The notes under the pieces are model-generated. The model had not been told where the DNA came from and did no database searches. It saw only the letters and a list, made by a program, of their open reading frames with translations. This document shows, in pieces, positions 8,458-16,880 of a stretch of 17,997 bases of DNA. The position numbers and the translations under genes were made by a program. Origin of the DNA: Bacteroidota bacterium (GTDB taxonomy: Bacteria; Bacteroidota; Bacteroidia; Bacteroidales; UBA1556); assembly GCA_003648395.1 (NCBI GenBank), contig QMPB01000021.1:1-17997 (forward strand). Reading direction: 5' to 3'. Numbering within the stretch: the stretch's first letter is position 1; each line of letters begins with the position of its first letter.

Positions 8458-9693
8458 TTATTTTTTCAAATAGTATAAAGTATTGGAGTTATTCACTGTA
8501 AAAATAGATTTCGCAATTTTTTGAATATTTTCTGCATCAACTTTCATATATTTATCTACTTCTGTATTAACCATATTAGCATCACCTAGTAATTCATAAT
8601 ATGCCAAATTCATAGCCTTATCTAATATACTTAAATTAGAAAATTCGCGAGCAGCAAGAAATTTATTCTTTACTTTTTGAAGACTTTTATCATCAATAAT
8701 ATTATTCTTAAACGAGTCTAACTCCTCCACTATAGCTGTATCAGCTTCTTCAGGCAAAACGCCATCAGCTAAATAGCCTGCAACGTAAATAGTTCCTGGG
8801 TGTATATCACCACTGATAAAACAACTTATAGAATTAAATAACTTTTTATTTACCACCAAACTCTGATGAAGTTGAGATGATTTTCCATTTCCTAATAAAT
8901 CTGAAATAATATCTGTTGTAACATAATCGTCACTCATTCTATCACAAGTATGATAAGCTTTAAAAATAGTATTGGCAGGAACATTTCTTTCTACTTTCAG
9001 AAACCTTGCTTCCTTTTGCTCAGGTTCCATTGGGATATTACGATCTAAACTATATGATTTATTTATTGAGCCAAACCACTTTTGAGATAATGATTTAATA
9101 TCTTCAAAATCAACATCACCAGCAATTACCATAATAGCATTATTGGGGTTATAAAAACGCTTATAAAAATCTTTTACATCTTCCATTTTAGCATCTTCAA
9201 TATGCTTAATATTTTTACCAATAGTAGCCCACTGATATGGATGTACTTTATATATTAACGGTCGCATTAGCAACCATAAATCACCATATGGTTGATTAAG
9301 GTAACGCTGCTTATACTCTTCAATAACTACACTTCTTTGTACTTCAAGGCTTTTTTTAGAAAAAGCAAGATTCAACATTCTATCAGATTCAATCCAAAAA
9401 GCAGTTTCAATATTCTCTTTAGGCAGTGTTAAGTAGTAATTAGTAATATCATTATTAGTAAAAGCATTGTTTTCACCACCAACTTTCTGCAAAGGCTCAT
9501 CATACTTTGGAATATTAACCGAACCACCAAACATTAAATGCTCAAATAAATGCGCAAAACCTGTAAGCTCAGAAACTTCATCCTTTGCTCCAACATTATA
9601 CACAATATTCATTGCTACCACTGGTGTTGTAGCATCTTTATGAACTAAAACTTTCAGCCCATTATCTAATATAAAACTCTGGTATTCTATCAT
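8458..9693 (-). CDS. M16B zinc metallopeptidase, catalytic subunit
   Basis: The 411 residues show the inverted zinc motif HLFEH (His48, Glu51, His52) in GFAHLFEHLMFGGS, with the third ligand at Glu125/Glu126 in VIEEYKQRY at the distance expected for the family. Two M16 lobes are present (about 15-165 and 175-355). In the second lobe, where active single-chain relatives have an Arg/Tyr pair, the sequence reads LGNGKSSQLHQSLVVNKKLF, so the pair is missing. It is supplied by the partner encoded at 5496-6782, which argues for a heterodimer. No signal peptide is seen, so a cytoplasmic place is likely, perhaps in degrading peptides. It is the first gene of the cluster, read from a promoter box at 9719-9726. 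Confidence 0.92.
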   Translation of the reverse strand: MIEYQSFILDNGLKVLVHKDATTPVVAMNIVYNVGAKDEVSELTGFAHLFEHLMFGGSVNIPKYDEPLQKVGGENNAFTNNDITNYYLTLPKENIETAFWIESDRMLNLAFSKKSLEVQRSVVIEEYKQRYLNQPYGDLWLLMRPLIYKVHPYQWATIGKNIKHIEDAKMEDVKDFYKRFYNPNNAIMVIAGDVDFEDIKSLSQKWFGSINKSYSLDRNIPMEPEQKEARFLKVERNVPANTIFKAYHTCDRMSDDYVTTDIISDLLGNGKSSQLHQSLVVNKKLFNSISCFISGDIHPGTIYVAGYLADGVLPEEADTAIVEELDSFKNNIIDDKSLQKVKNKFLAAREFSNLSILDKAMNLAYYELLGDANMVNTEVDKYMKVDAENIQKIAKSIFTVNNSNTLYYLKK

Positions 9694-9718
9694 AAAATAT
9701 TATTGTAAATTTGTTTGC

Positions 9719-9726
9719 CAAAAGTA
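9719..9726 (-). promoter_or_regulatory. promoter -7 box for the M16/sigma/CHU_C cluster
   Basis: On the minus strand this reads TACTTTTG, matching TAnnTTTG exactly. It lies 26 bases before the ATG of the catalytic M16 gene, giving a very short leader. It faces away from the glyA promoter box in the same 145-base gap. The -33 region has no clear TTG at standard spacing. Confidence 0.5.
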
Positions 9727-9772
9727 TGAAAAATCTCATGTTACAGCATTTATCATTTGAAATAAAAATAAC

Positions 9773-9780
9773 TACATTTG
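9773..9780 (+). promoter_or_regulatory. glyA promoter -7 box
   Basis: TACATTTG matches the Bacteroidota consensus exactly and is followed by GCA, as is the guaB box. Transcription would start near 9786, leaving a leader of about 53 bases before the glyA ATG at 9839. A TTTG at 9756-9759 is 13 bases upstream, closer than the usual -33 spacing, so the upstream element is uncertain. Confidence 0.5.
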
Positions 9781-9838
9781 CAGCTTATTATAATCTTGTG
9801 ATAGAAAACACAATAGAACAATATAAATAAACACGAAT

Positions 9839-11119
9839 ATGAAAAGAGACGATCAAATATTTGAATTAATAGAAGACGAGAGATTACGTCAATTACATGG
9901 GATTGAATTAATTGCAAGCGAGAACTTTGTAAGCGACCAAGTAAGAGAAGCAATGGGCTCTGTGCTAACTAATAAATATGCTGAAGGCTACCCTGGCAAA
10001 AGATACTATGGCGGATGTCAAGTTGTTGACCAAACAGAGCAATTAGCAATAGATAGAGCAAAAGCATTATTTGATGCAGAATATGCAAATGTGCAACCAC
10101 ACTCTGGAGCGCAAGCTAATGCCGCTGTTTTCTTTGCATGTTTAAAACCAGGTGATACATTTATGGGTTTAGATTTGTCTCATGGTGGCCATTTATCTCA
10201 TGGTTCTCCTGTTAACTTATCAGGGATTCTTTATAATCCTATAGCATATCATGTAAAAGAAGAGACTGGAACTGTGGATTATGATGAAATGGAAAAATTA
10301 GCCATTGATAATAAGCCAAAACTAATAGTTGCAGGCGCTTCTGCATATTCTAGAGATTGGGATTATGTTCGTATGCGTGCAATTGCTGATAAAGTCGGAG
10401 CATTATTAATGGCTGATATATCTCACCCAGCAGGTCTTATTGCAAAAGGTCTATTAAATGACCCAATTAAGCAATGTCACATAGTAACTACTACCACTCA
10501 TAAAACACTAAGAGGTCCTCGTGGTGGAATGATATTAGTGGGAACAGATTTTGAAAATCCTTGGGGTCAAAAAACTCCAAAAGGTATTACTAAAATGATG
10601 TCTCAAGTACTTAATTTTGCAGTATTTCCAGGGCAACAAGGTGGACCTTTAGAGCATATTATTGCTGGTAAAGCTGTTGCATTTAACGAAGCACTTAGCG
10701 ATTCTTATTTAGATTATGCCGTACAAATGCAAAAGAATGCAAGAGTAATGGCTGATGCTTTTATGGAATTTGGATATAAAGTAGTTTCTGGTGGCACTGA
10801 CAATCACAGTATGCTTATTGACTTAAGAACAAAAGTTCCTGAAATCACAGGAAAAATAGTAGAAAATACATTAGTAAAAGCTGATATTACAATCAATAAG
10901 AACATGGTTCCTTTTGATAGTCGTTCTCCATTCCAAACTTCAGGTTTGCGTGTAGGTACGCCAGCCATTACAACACGCGGTATGAAAGAAGAGCATATGC
11001 GCCCAATTGTAGAAATGATTGATAGAGTAATAATGAATATTGAGAGCGAAGACGTAATAAATACGGTTAGAGGAGAAGTAAATGAGTTTATGAATCCTTT
11101 TTCTATGTTTGCTTATTAG
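9839..11119 (+). CDS. glyA: serine hydroxymethyltransferase
   Basis: This cytoplasmic PLP enzyme interconverts serine and glycine while moving a one-carbon unit to tetrahydrofolate, feeding purine, thymidylate and methionine synthesis. The 426 residues match the family length. Conserved stretches are intact: IELIASENF (22-30), [16 protein letters not shown] (45-60), [10 protein letters not shown] (85-94), and [10 protein letters not shown] (193-202, the cofactor-ring Asp193 and His196). [14 protein letters not shown] (217-230) carries the Schiff-base Lys222, and FPGQQGGP begins the substrate-side loop. The ATG at 9839 gives the normal N-terminus. It is a single-gene transcript, divergent from the M16 cluster and ended by the palindromic terminator at 11149-11190. 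Confidence 0.98.
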   Translation: MKRDDQIFELIEDERLRQLHGIELIASENFVSDQVREAMGSVLTNKYAEGYPGKRYYGGCQVVDQTEQLAIDRAKALFDAEYANVQPHSGAQANAAVFFACLKPGDTFMGLDLSHGGHLSHGSPVNLSGILYNPIAYHVKEETGTVDYDEMEKLAIDNKPKLIVAGASAYSRDWDYVRMRAIADKVGALLMADISHPAGLIAKGLLNDPIKQCHIVTTTTHKTLRGPRGGMILVGTDFENPWGQKTPKGITKMMSQVLNFAVFPGQQGGPLEHIIAGKAVAFNEALSDSYLDYAVQMQKNARVMADAFMEFGYKVVSGGTDNHSMLIDLRTKVPEITGKIVENTLVKADITINKNMVPFDSRSPFQTSGLRVGTPAITTRGMKEEHMRPIVEMIDRVIMNIESEDVINTVRGEVNEFMNPFSMFAY

Positions 11120-11148
11120 TAGGGTTAATACCTCAATAATATATTCTT

Positions 11149-11190
11149 AAAAGGGAATTAAATGAAAGCTTTCATTTAATTCCCTTTTTT
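11149..11190. terminator. bidirectional terminator between convergent glyA and O-antigen-ligase-like gene
   Basis: Arms 11149-11168 and 11169-11188 form a perfect 20-base palindrome with no unpaired centre, so a tight 4-base loop would form in RNA. On the plus strand it is followed by a T-run to 11190, about 30 bases after the glyA stop. On the minus strand the run is shorter (TTTT). The right arm overlaps the last codons and the TGA stop (11172-11174) of the convergent gene, so one element probably serves both transcripts. Confidence 0.88.
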
Positions 11191-12743
11191 GGCATATCTT
11201 CTATTCCGAACAAAAATACAGCATTAAAAAAAGCATACAACGTAACTCCAACCATAGTACCAAGAGTATCTTCCCATAACATACTAAATAACATAATTGC
11301 AAAGAAGTAGAAATATAATGAGCCTCTAAATTTCTTCAAATATATCGGAGGATAGAATAATGAAAACAAAAGGAAAAATAAACCAAGAAAACCACTAGAA
11401 ACTAGTGCACTAATAAACTCATTATGGCTCTTCAGTTTTGAACCTGCCAATGAAGATTTGTTCTTTATCAATACTTGATTTGTTGCCTCTCTAATATCTC
11501 CAATACCTGAACCAAGTATTGGATTTTCTTTAATAACAGCTATAGAGTTTCGCCAAAGTTCCAATCTTTGAACTATTGTATGTCCCGAAACTACAGCACC
11601 TCTTTTATAATAATCCAATTCCCATAAAAGCTTAAAAATTCTTTTTTTTATGCTAAATCGTTTTGTGTACTCATAATTTGCAATCCCTTTTTCTACATTT
11701 GCAATATCTTCATCGGAAAGAGAGTTTGCACCAGCAGCATCTTTCCTCAAATGTTTAGAATTTAGATACCTCAAAAGAGTATATCTCAATGTTTGACCTC
11801 TTTTGTCCTTCCCTTCAAAATCAAATTCGGAACGTTGATTCCAAATTGCCTTCATCTCGTCCCACTGAATATAAATACCTATATAATTGCCATTTTCAAT
11901 TTGATATTTTGTTGGATTGTGAGTATACTTATTCCCAAGTGGAGAGTATACTTCAAGTTTATTTAAATCAATATTCTTAACACTAGAATACGAATTTACA
12001 ATGCTACTAATGTACACAAACGAAATAATGAGAAACACAAAAACAAGACTTGCAAAAGCCCAAATAAGTTTTCCCTTATTACTTTGCAACAATAATTTTA
12101 TTAAAAAAAGAAGACCAATTAAGAATGCAATTACTATTCCTGTCAGTAGCTCAAGGCTAATCATTACCCATATTAGATACACAGATATAATTACAAAAAA
12201 TAACTTCACAAACAATGGGAAATCACTTTCCTTATCAGCAGCCAAATACAAAAAGAAACTAATTGCTATTAAAGCCTCTAAACTCATTCTTATGTGAGAA
12301 ACAAAAAGAAATGCATCTCTAAAATCACTAATATCTTTTAAATAATATATTGAAAGACTATATGTTAATGATATCGTTACTGACACTGCAAAAAGCAGCA
12401 TAAACCTTTTAAATACTTTAAAGCTAATGGGAGACTCCGTTGCAAAAACTAATGGGAAAAGAAGTAGTGGAACCTTAGTTCTTAAATCGAACAACCCTTC
12501 ATTATAATTATCTGTATATAAAAGTGTCACCCACAATAAAGCATAAAATGAAATTGAAGCTAGAAAGGCTTTATTCTTAGCTAAATTCTTTATTTTAGTA
12601 ATAAAGTTTTTATCAAAAAGAAATGTAAGTGCTAATGCTGCTTGCCCAAAACTAACGAATGCGCGAGAAAAAGATAAACCAATGATTATAAGGGTAATTC
12701 CAAAATAAAACCAATATCTTCGCATATTATAAGTTTGCATCAT
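11172..12743 (-). CDS. O-antigen ligase / polymerase-like polytopic membrane protein (Wzy/WaaL family)
   Basis: The 523 residues contain about ten to twelve hydrophobic segments (for example 12-30, 60-76, 92-100, 113-135, 155-168, 178-197, 199-218, 226-248, 450-466, 475-490, 496-513). A long hydrophilic loop spans about 250-440. The end of this loop carries the family motif: RLELWRNSIAVIKENPILGSGIGD (391-416), then SHNEFISALVSSGFLGLFF (439-457), with His440 and Arg393/Arg397 as likely functional residues. By family it would join or polymerise undecaprenol-linked glycans on the periplasmic side of the inner membrane; the substrate is unknown. It starts 44 bases after the S41 protease gene, so they are probably co-transcribed. 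Alternative start: Met7 (ATG ending at 12725). Its 3' end overlaps the shared terminator. Confidence 0.85.
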   Translation of the reverse strand: MMQTYNMRRYWFYFGITLIIIGLSFSRAFVSFGQAALALTFLFDKNFITKIKNLAKNKAFLASISFYALLWVTLLYTDNYNEGLFDLRTKVPLLLFPLVFATESPISFKVFKRFMLLFAVSVTISLTYSLSIYYLKDISDFRDAFLFVSHIRMSLEALIAISFFLYLAADKESDFPLFVKLFFVIISVYLIWVMISLELLTGIVIAFLIGLLFLIKLLLQSNKGKLIWAFASLVFVFLIISFVYISSIVNSYSSVKNIDLNKLEVYSPLGNKYTHNPTKYQIENGNYIGIYIQWDEMKAIWNQRSEFDFEGKDKRGQTLRYTLLRYLNSKHLRKDAAGANSLSDEDIANVEKGIANYEYTKRFSIKKRIFKLLWELDYYKRGAVVSGHTIVQRLELWRNSIAVIKENPILGSGIGDIREATNQVLIKNKSSLAGSKLKSHNEFISALVSSGFLGLFFLLFSLFYPPIYLKKFRGSLYFYFFAIMLFSMLWEDTLGTMVGVTLYAFFNAVFLFGIEDMPKKGIK

Positions 12744-12787
12744 ACTATATATAAACTCATAAACCTTATAATTTATTATACTCCAAA

Positions 12788-14431
12788 CTAATTATTATTA
12801 TGAAGAATTTTATAATACCTGTTTTCATTAATAAGTAGCTTTATTGCTTCTCTGACTTCACTATCATATTGAAGCATCGCCTCTACCCTACCCGAATTAA
12901 AAAAATATCTTGACACTAATTCCTCTTTAATTAATGGCTTCAGTATTTCCTTATTGTCATCATAAATGCTCTTTTTTGAAACTTCAATTTTTTTCTCTAA
13001 AGCATCTAGTTCATCAGTAATATCATAGTTTTTTTTGTCTGAGAAACTTCTTAATTTATCCAACTCAATTTCTATTGGGAGGGTAAAATTAAAGCTATCA
13101 GCATTAACAAAATTCACAAATTCGCTATATAGCTCATCATTTATCTCAAATTTCTTAATATCTCTAATGGTATCATGAGAGTAAACATACTTGGTAGCAA
13201 AATCAAATATCTCATAATTACGCATCAAAGAAGACACTATATCTGAACTATTCTTCGTTTCAAGTTTTAGATCAGGAATAATACCACCAGCATCCTTCAC
13301 CAGTCTACCTCCTTTAGTTTTAAATGTTGCCATTAATGAATCTGGTGTTTTCACAGCTTTTCCGCTAGCATCTTTATGTATGTAATCTAAAGATTGAATA
13401 CACCTTCCACTAGGAATATAATACTTAGCAACAGTTATTTTCACCTGTGAGCGGTAACTCAATGGAAAAACCTTCTGTACAAGCCCTTTTCCAAACGACT
13501 TCTGTCCCATAATTACTCCCCTATCCAAATCTTGAAACGATCCTGCAACAATTTCACTAGCAGAAGCACTATTCTTATTAACAAGAACAACAACTTTCAT
13601 ATCTGGATAGTTAGCATGATGCCTTGTTTTATATGAGTAATTTTCTTTTTTTGTCTTTCCTTTTGTACTAACAATTAACTCACCTGCATCCACAAATAAG
13701 TCGAGAATATTTACTGCTTGAATAAGCAAGCCTCCACCATTATTTCTTAAATCAAGTACAACAGAATTAATTACATTTGTTTTGCTAAGGCTATCAATAG
13801 CTAGTTTCACTTCTTTAGCTGCATTTTGTTTAAACCCAACTAGTTTAACATAAGCAATACTATCATCTAGCATTGTAAAATAAGGAACATCCTTAACAAC
13901 TATTTCTTCACGCTTTAAACTTACTGTCTTCTCATTTGCATCTTTTGCTGATTTGTAAACTACTTTTAAGCTTGTTCCTGATGCTCCTTTCAAATGCTCT
14001 GATATTTCTCTCATTTTCTTACCAAAAACATCTTCATCATCAATTTTTAGTATAATATCACCTGCTCTAAGTCCAGCTTCATTAAAAGGAAATCCCGGAT
14101 ATGTCATTCCAACAACTATATTTCCATTCTTAATATGCATAGTAGAACCTATACCACCATATTTACCTGTTTGAAGAAATCGAACATCTTCAATCATAGA
14201 TTCTGGATAATAGTTAGTATAAGGATCAAGATGCTTCAACATTGCATCAATTGCTGTCTTTGTCATTGTTCCAGGTTGAATTTCATCAACATAATGTAAA
14301 TCCAGTTGTTGAATAAGAGAAGTATATATGTCTAAATTCTTTGAAATTTCAAAATCGTGACTTTCTTGGGCGTTAATATTTGCAATATTGAAAAGCAAGA
14401 AAACAGAAATAAGGATACGATATAGCCGCAT
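12788..14431 (-). CDS. S41-family C-terminal processing protease (CtpA/Prc type)
   Basis: The 547 residues begin with a signal peptide (about 1-21, LISVFLLFNIANINAQ), so it acts in the periplasm. The order is that of carboxy-terminal processing proteases. A short helical domain (25-85) includes the DAMLKHLDPYTNYY segment. A PDZ domain follows at about 90-175 (GGIGSTM, AGLRAGDIILKIDDEDV). The S41 core spans about 185-360: IAYVKLVGF, VVLDLRNNGGG, NKNSASASEI with catalytic Ser290, and SFGKGLVQ with catalytic Lys315; their 25-residue spacing is usual for the Ser-Lys dyad. The remaining 190 or so residues are a charged, helical C-terminal domain. By family it trims or degrades periplasmic and outer-membrane proteins recognised at their C-termini. 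It is the first gene of a pair with the O-antigen-ligase-like gene. Confidence 0.93.
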   Translation of the reverse strand: MRLYRILISVFLLFNIANINAQESHDFEISKNLDIYTSLIQQLDLHYVDEIQPGTMTKTAIDAMLKHLDPYTNYYPESMIEDVRFLQTGKYGGIGSTMHIKNGNIVVGMTYPGFPFNEAGLRAGDIILKIDDEDVFGKKMREISEHLKGASGTSLKVVYKSAKDANEKTVSLKREEIVVKDVPYFTMLDDSIAYVKLVGFKQNAAKEVKLAIDSLSKTNVINSVVLDLRNNGGGLLIQAVNILDLFVDAGELIVSTKGKTKKENYSYKTRHHANYPDMKVVVLVNKNSASASEIVAGSFQDLDRGVIMGQKSFGKGLVQKVFPLSYRSQVKITVAKYYIPSGRCIQSLDYIHKDASGKAVKTPDSLMATFKTKGGRLVKDAGGIIPDLKLETKNSSDIVSSLMRNYEIFDFATKYVYSHDTIRDIKKFEINDELYSEFVNFVNADSFNFTLPIEIELDKLRSFSDKKNYDITDELDALEKKIEVSKKSIYDDNKEILKPLIKEELVSRYFFNSGRVEAMLQYDSEVREAIKLLINENRYYKILHNNN

Positions 14432-14490
14432 AGTATTATATTAATTATAGTAAAACTCAAAAATACAGTATTATCCCACATTATTCACCG

Positions 14491-14498
14491 CAAATTTA
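14491..14498 (-). promoter_or_regulatory. promoter -7 box for the S41 protease gene
   Basis: On the minus strand this reads TAAATTTG, an exact TAnnTTTG match, 60 bases before the S41 protease ATG. A TTG (14514-14516 on the minus strand) stands 15 bases upstream, somewhat close for a -33 element. Confidence 0.45.
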
Positions 14499-14592
14499 TA
14501 TGAAAATACACATCAACCTAGTGTCAATATTATTAACAATATATAAAGCCAAAATATCATTGCCCAATTTTGAGCTATTTTATTTCACTTGG

Positions 14593-14683
14593 TTTTAGAT
14601 TATGCATCTACTTCTTTACTAAACCATTGAAATACACTAGTATATTTTCTATTTTAGATGGTTCGTACCTACATAATCTAAAA
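14593..14683. repeat. nested inverted repeat in the 352-base gene-free gap (possible structured RNA)
   Basis: The gap 14432-14783 holds no convincing gene. Within it, 14593-14604 (TTTTAGATTATG) is perfectly repeated in inverse at 14672-14683. Directly inside, CATCTA (14605-14610) pairs with TAGATG (14655-14660), leaving an 11-base bulge on the right side. A weak third pairing (GAAATAC with GTATATTTTC, around 14629-14650) could close the top. TTTTAGAT also occurs directly repeated at 14593 and 14652. The result could be a structured leader or small RNA, a decayed miniature element, or regulator sites. No known RNA family is recognised. Confidence 0.45.
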
Positions 14684-14783
14684 TTCATGAGTAATGCTGG
14701 TTATGCAAATCAAAATAAGAATAATTGCAACATTAAACAAATACATAAATTATCAATATCATTTTTTAGTAGTTTAGCCTCTA

Positions 14784-15122
14784 ATGAATATAGAGGAAAA
14801 AGAGAAGCTGAAAATAGAAATAGCTAAAAGGCTAATCAAAACAGAAGAGCAAGTTAAAGAACTTAAGGAGTTAACAAAACCAATTGAGCCTGATTGTGCT
14901 ATAGGAAGAGTTAGCCGCATGGATGCTATTAATAATAAGAGTATTAATGATGCAGCTTTAAGAAAAAAACTAATACAACAAGAAGGTTTAAAAGCAGCCC
15001 TTGAGAATATTTATAATGATGATTTTGGCAAATGTCTTATTTGCGGAAAAGATATTCAAATGGGACGAATACTAATTATGCCAGAAAGTAGAAAATGTAT
15101 TGAATGCTCTAGGAGGAATTGA
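14784..15122 (+). CDS. DksA/TraR-family C4 zinc-finger protein
   Basis: The 112 residues form a helical hairpin (about 3-32 and 50-80) followed by a C-terminal zinc finger with Cys84-x2-Cys87 and Cys105-x2-Cys108 (CLIC and CIEC). All four ligands are present. The stretch between the helices, PIEPDCAIGRVSRMDAINNK (33-52), is characteristic of the Bacteroidota branch and holds acidic residues Asp37 and Asp47 near the presumed tip. By family, such proteins enter the RNA polymerase secondary channel and modulate transcription, often with ppGpp. Whether this short form replaces DksA is not shown. The ATG at 14784 gives the full first helix. No standard -7 box was found close by, though an inverted repeat lies 100 bases upstream. 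Confidence 0.88.
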   Translation: MNIEEKEKLKIEIAKRLIKTEEQVKELKELTKPIEPDCAIGRVSRMDAINNKSINDAALRKKLIQQEGLKAALENIYNDDFGKCLICGKDIQMGRILIMPESRKCIECSRRN

Positions 15123-15123
15123 T

Positions 15124-15158
15124 AAAGGCTGAAGGATAAAGGCTAAAGGCTAAAGGGG
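15124..15158. repeat. heptamer tandem repeat (AAAGGCT)n
   Basis: Five 7-base units in register start 2 bases after the DksA-like stop codon: AAAGGCT, GAAGGAT, AAAGGCT, AAAGGCT, AAAGGGG. The purine-rich tract contrasts with the AT-rich surroundings. It lies 46 bases before the symporter ATG. It is not part of either gene and shows no hairpin. Confidence 0.75.
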
Positions 15159-15203
15159 AAATATTAATTTAAAACACACAAACAAATACACAATTATAAT
15201 AAT

Positions 15204-16865
15204 ATGCAAAAATTGAATGAATTTTTAGGATTAATTGACTCATATGTTGGTGGGGCAACATGGTTTGTATTTTTGTTGTTAGGTACAGGATTATTTTTTA
15301 CAATCTACCTTAGATTTCCTCAAATTAGATACTTTAGGCACGCATTGCGCATAGTAATGGGGAAGTACGACAAGGATACTGATAAAGGAGATGCCACTCA
15401 CTTTCAAGCATTGGCAACAGCTCTTTCTGGGACTGTTGGAACAGGAAATATTGCAGGGGTTGCATTAGCTATTCACCTTGGTGGCCCTTCCGCATTATTC
15501 TGGATGATAGTAACTGCATTTCTTGGTATGACTACGAAATTTGTTGAAGTAAGTCTTTCTCACAAATACCGTGAAGTAGCATCAGATGGTTCAATTTCAG
15601 GTGGCCCGATGTACTATATGAAGAATAAACTAAAAATGAAATGGCTTGCTGCAATTTTTGCTTTTGCTACTATTATTTCTTCCTTTGGAACAGGAAATAT
15701 GCCTCAAATTAATAGTATTAGTAACTCTGTAAATACCACATTTGGTATTGAAAATTGGATTACTGGTTTAGTTCTTTCCATTATTCTTGGCTTTGTAATA
15801 ATTGGCGGAATAAAAAGAATAGTGAAAGTAACAGATAAGCTTGTTCCTGGAATGGCATTTATATATATTATAGGAGTTCTTGCTGTAATACTATATAACT
15901 GGGAAAATTTTATTCCATCAATTGAAGCAATATTTGGTGGTATTATTAGTGGAACATCTGCAACGGGAGGTTTCTTAGGAGCTACATTTGCCTTCGCATT
16001 TAATAGAGGAGTAAACAGAGGATTATTTTCCAATGAAGCAGGTCAAGGTTCAGCTCCAATTGCACATGCTGCTGCAAAAGCTCATGAACCAATATCAGAA
16101 GGTATGGTTGCTATACTTGAGCCTTTTATCGATACTATTATTATATGTTCTCTTACCGGAATGGCTCTAATATCTTCTGGAGTGTGGAACGAGAAACATG
16201 AGACTACTTTTCAGTATGCAAGTCTTAAAATATTAGATAAGACATACGATACTGATAATAAAAAAGATGCTGAAACATTGCACTTATATGCTGTTAAAAA
16301 AAGTTCTATTCCAGTATTTAATGGTGATTTAGAGGTAAAAGATGGAATAATTCAGAATAATTTAAGTATTTACCATTCTAATTCAATAGCTGAAAATGTA
16401 ACTATAAAATATAACAAGAAACTATACTCTGGAGAAATTCCAGTTATTAATGGAGACATTCAAGATCAAAAATATACTATTGAAGGTAAAAGTCTATTAA
16501 ATAGTGCACCACTTACAATTCTTGCTTTTAAGAGAAGCTACTTTGGAGATTATGGAGAATACATAATAACAATTGGACTTCTGCTTTTTGCATTCTCTAC
16601 AGCTATTGCATGGTCGTATTACGGAGGAAGAGCTGTAACATATTTGTGGGGAGTAAAATATGTAATATGGTATAGATTAATTTATGTAGTTGGCTTCTTT
16701 TTTGCCTCGTTTGTGGATACAACTATTGTTTGGACTTTCTCAGGAATAGCAATTGCCCTTATGACATTGCCAAACCTCTTCGGAATTCTAATGCTGCGTA
16801 AAGATATGAAACAAACTCTTGATCAATATTGGATTGATTTTAAGAAGGAGAATGGATCTAATTAA
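15204..16865 (+). CDS. AGCS-family sodium:alanine/glycine symporter with an extra soluble segment
   Basis: This inner-membrane carrier is predicted to import alanine or glycine with Na+. Family motifs are clear: [20 protein letters not shown] (76-95), [13 protein letters not shown] (132-144), [20 protein letters not shown] (275-294), and [14 protein letters not shown] (470-483, related to the usual W.YYGE). About eleven membrane helices can be traced (first at 20-37, last at 508-530). At 553 residues it is roughly 100 longer than typical members. The excess lies at about 329-436, between SSGVWN and the [15 protein letters not shown] segment: a polar, beta-like stretch ([31 protein letters not shown]) lacking membrane helices. 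The frame is unbroken, so this is a real insertion. The substrate is inferred from the family only. Confidence 0.93.
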   Translation: MQKLNEFLGLIDSYVGGATWFVFLLLGTGLFFTIYLRFPQIRYFRHALRIVMGKYDKDTDKGDATHFQALATALSGTVGTGNIAGVALAIHLGGPSALFWMIVTAFLGMTTKFVEVSLSHKYREVASDGSISGGPMYYMKNKLKMKWLAAIFAFATIISSFGTGNMPQINSISNSVNTTFGIENWITGLVLSIILGFVIIGGIKRIVKVTDKLVPGMAFIYIIGVLAVILYNWENFIPSIEAIFGGIISGTSATGGFLGATFAFAFNRGVNRGLFSNEAGQGSAPIAHAAAKAHEPISEGMVAILEPFIDTIIICSLTGMALISSGVWNEKHETTFQYASLKILDKTYDTDNKKDAETLHLYAVKKSSIPVFNGDLEVKDGIIQNNLSIYHSNSIAENVTIKYNKKLYSGEIPVINGDIQDQKYTIEGKSLLNSAPLTILAFKRSYFGDYGEYIITIGLLLFAFSTAIAWSYYGGRAVTYLWGVKYVIWYRLIYVVGFFFASFVDTTIVWTFSGIAIALMTLPNLFGILMLRKDMKQTLDQYWIDFKKENGSN

Positions 16866-16880
16866 AAATTAATACTCTAA

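Noticed and set aside
9753..9953. 66-codon minus-strand frame across the glyA start
   Set aside because: It overlaps the conserved glyA N-terminus and the promoter region; the Leu/Ile/Phe-rich product is typical of AT-rich antisense sequence.
12001..12297. 98-codon plus-strand frame inside the O-antigen-ligase-like gene
   Set aside because: It is the complement of membrane-helix coding sequence and shows no independent signal.
14655..14675. GGTTCG stretch resembling a tRNA T-arm
   Set aside because: The loop following it does not fit the T-loop consensus, and no acceptor, D or anticodon arms can be placed around it.
14570..14827. 85-codon plus-strand open frame before the DksA-like gene
   Set aside because: It overlaps the DksA-like start in another frame, its codons read through the inverted repeat, and the product (rich in Ser, Phe, Tyr and Asn) resembles no family.
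16866..16880. Possible terminator between the converging symporter and OstA-like genes
   Set aside because: Only a short TTAAAAATTAA palindrome is present at the junction, with no stable stem or clear T-run.
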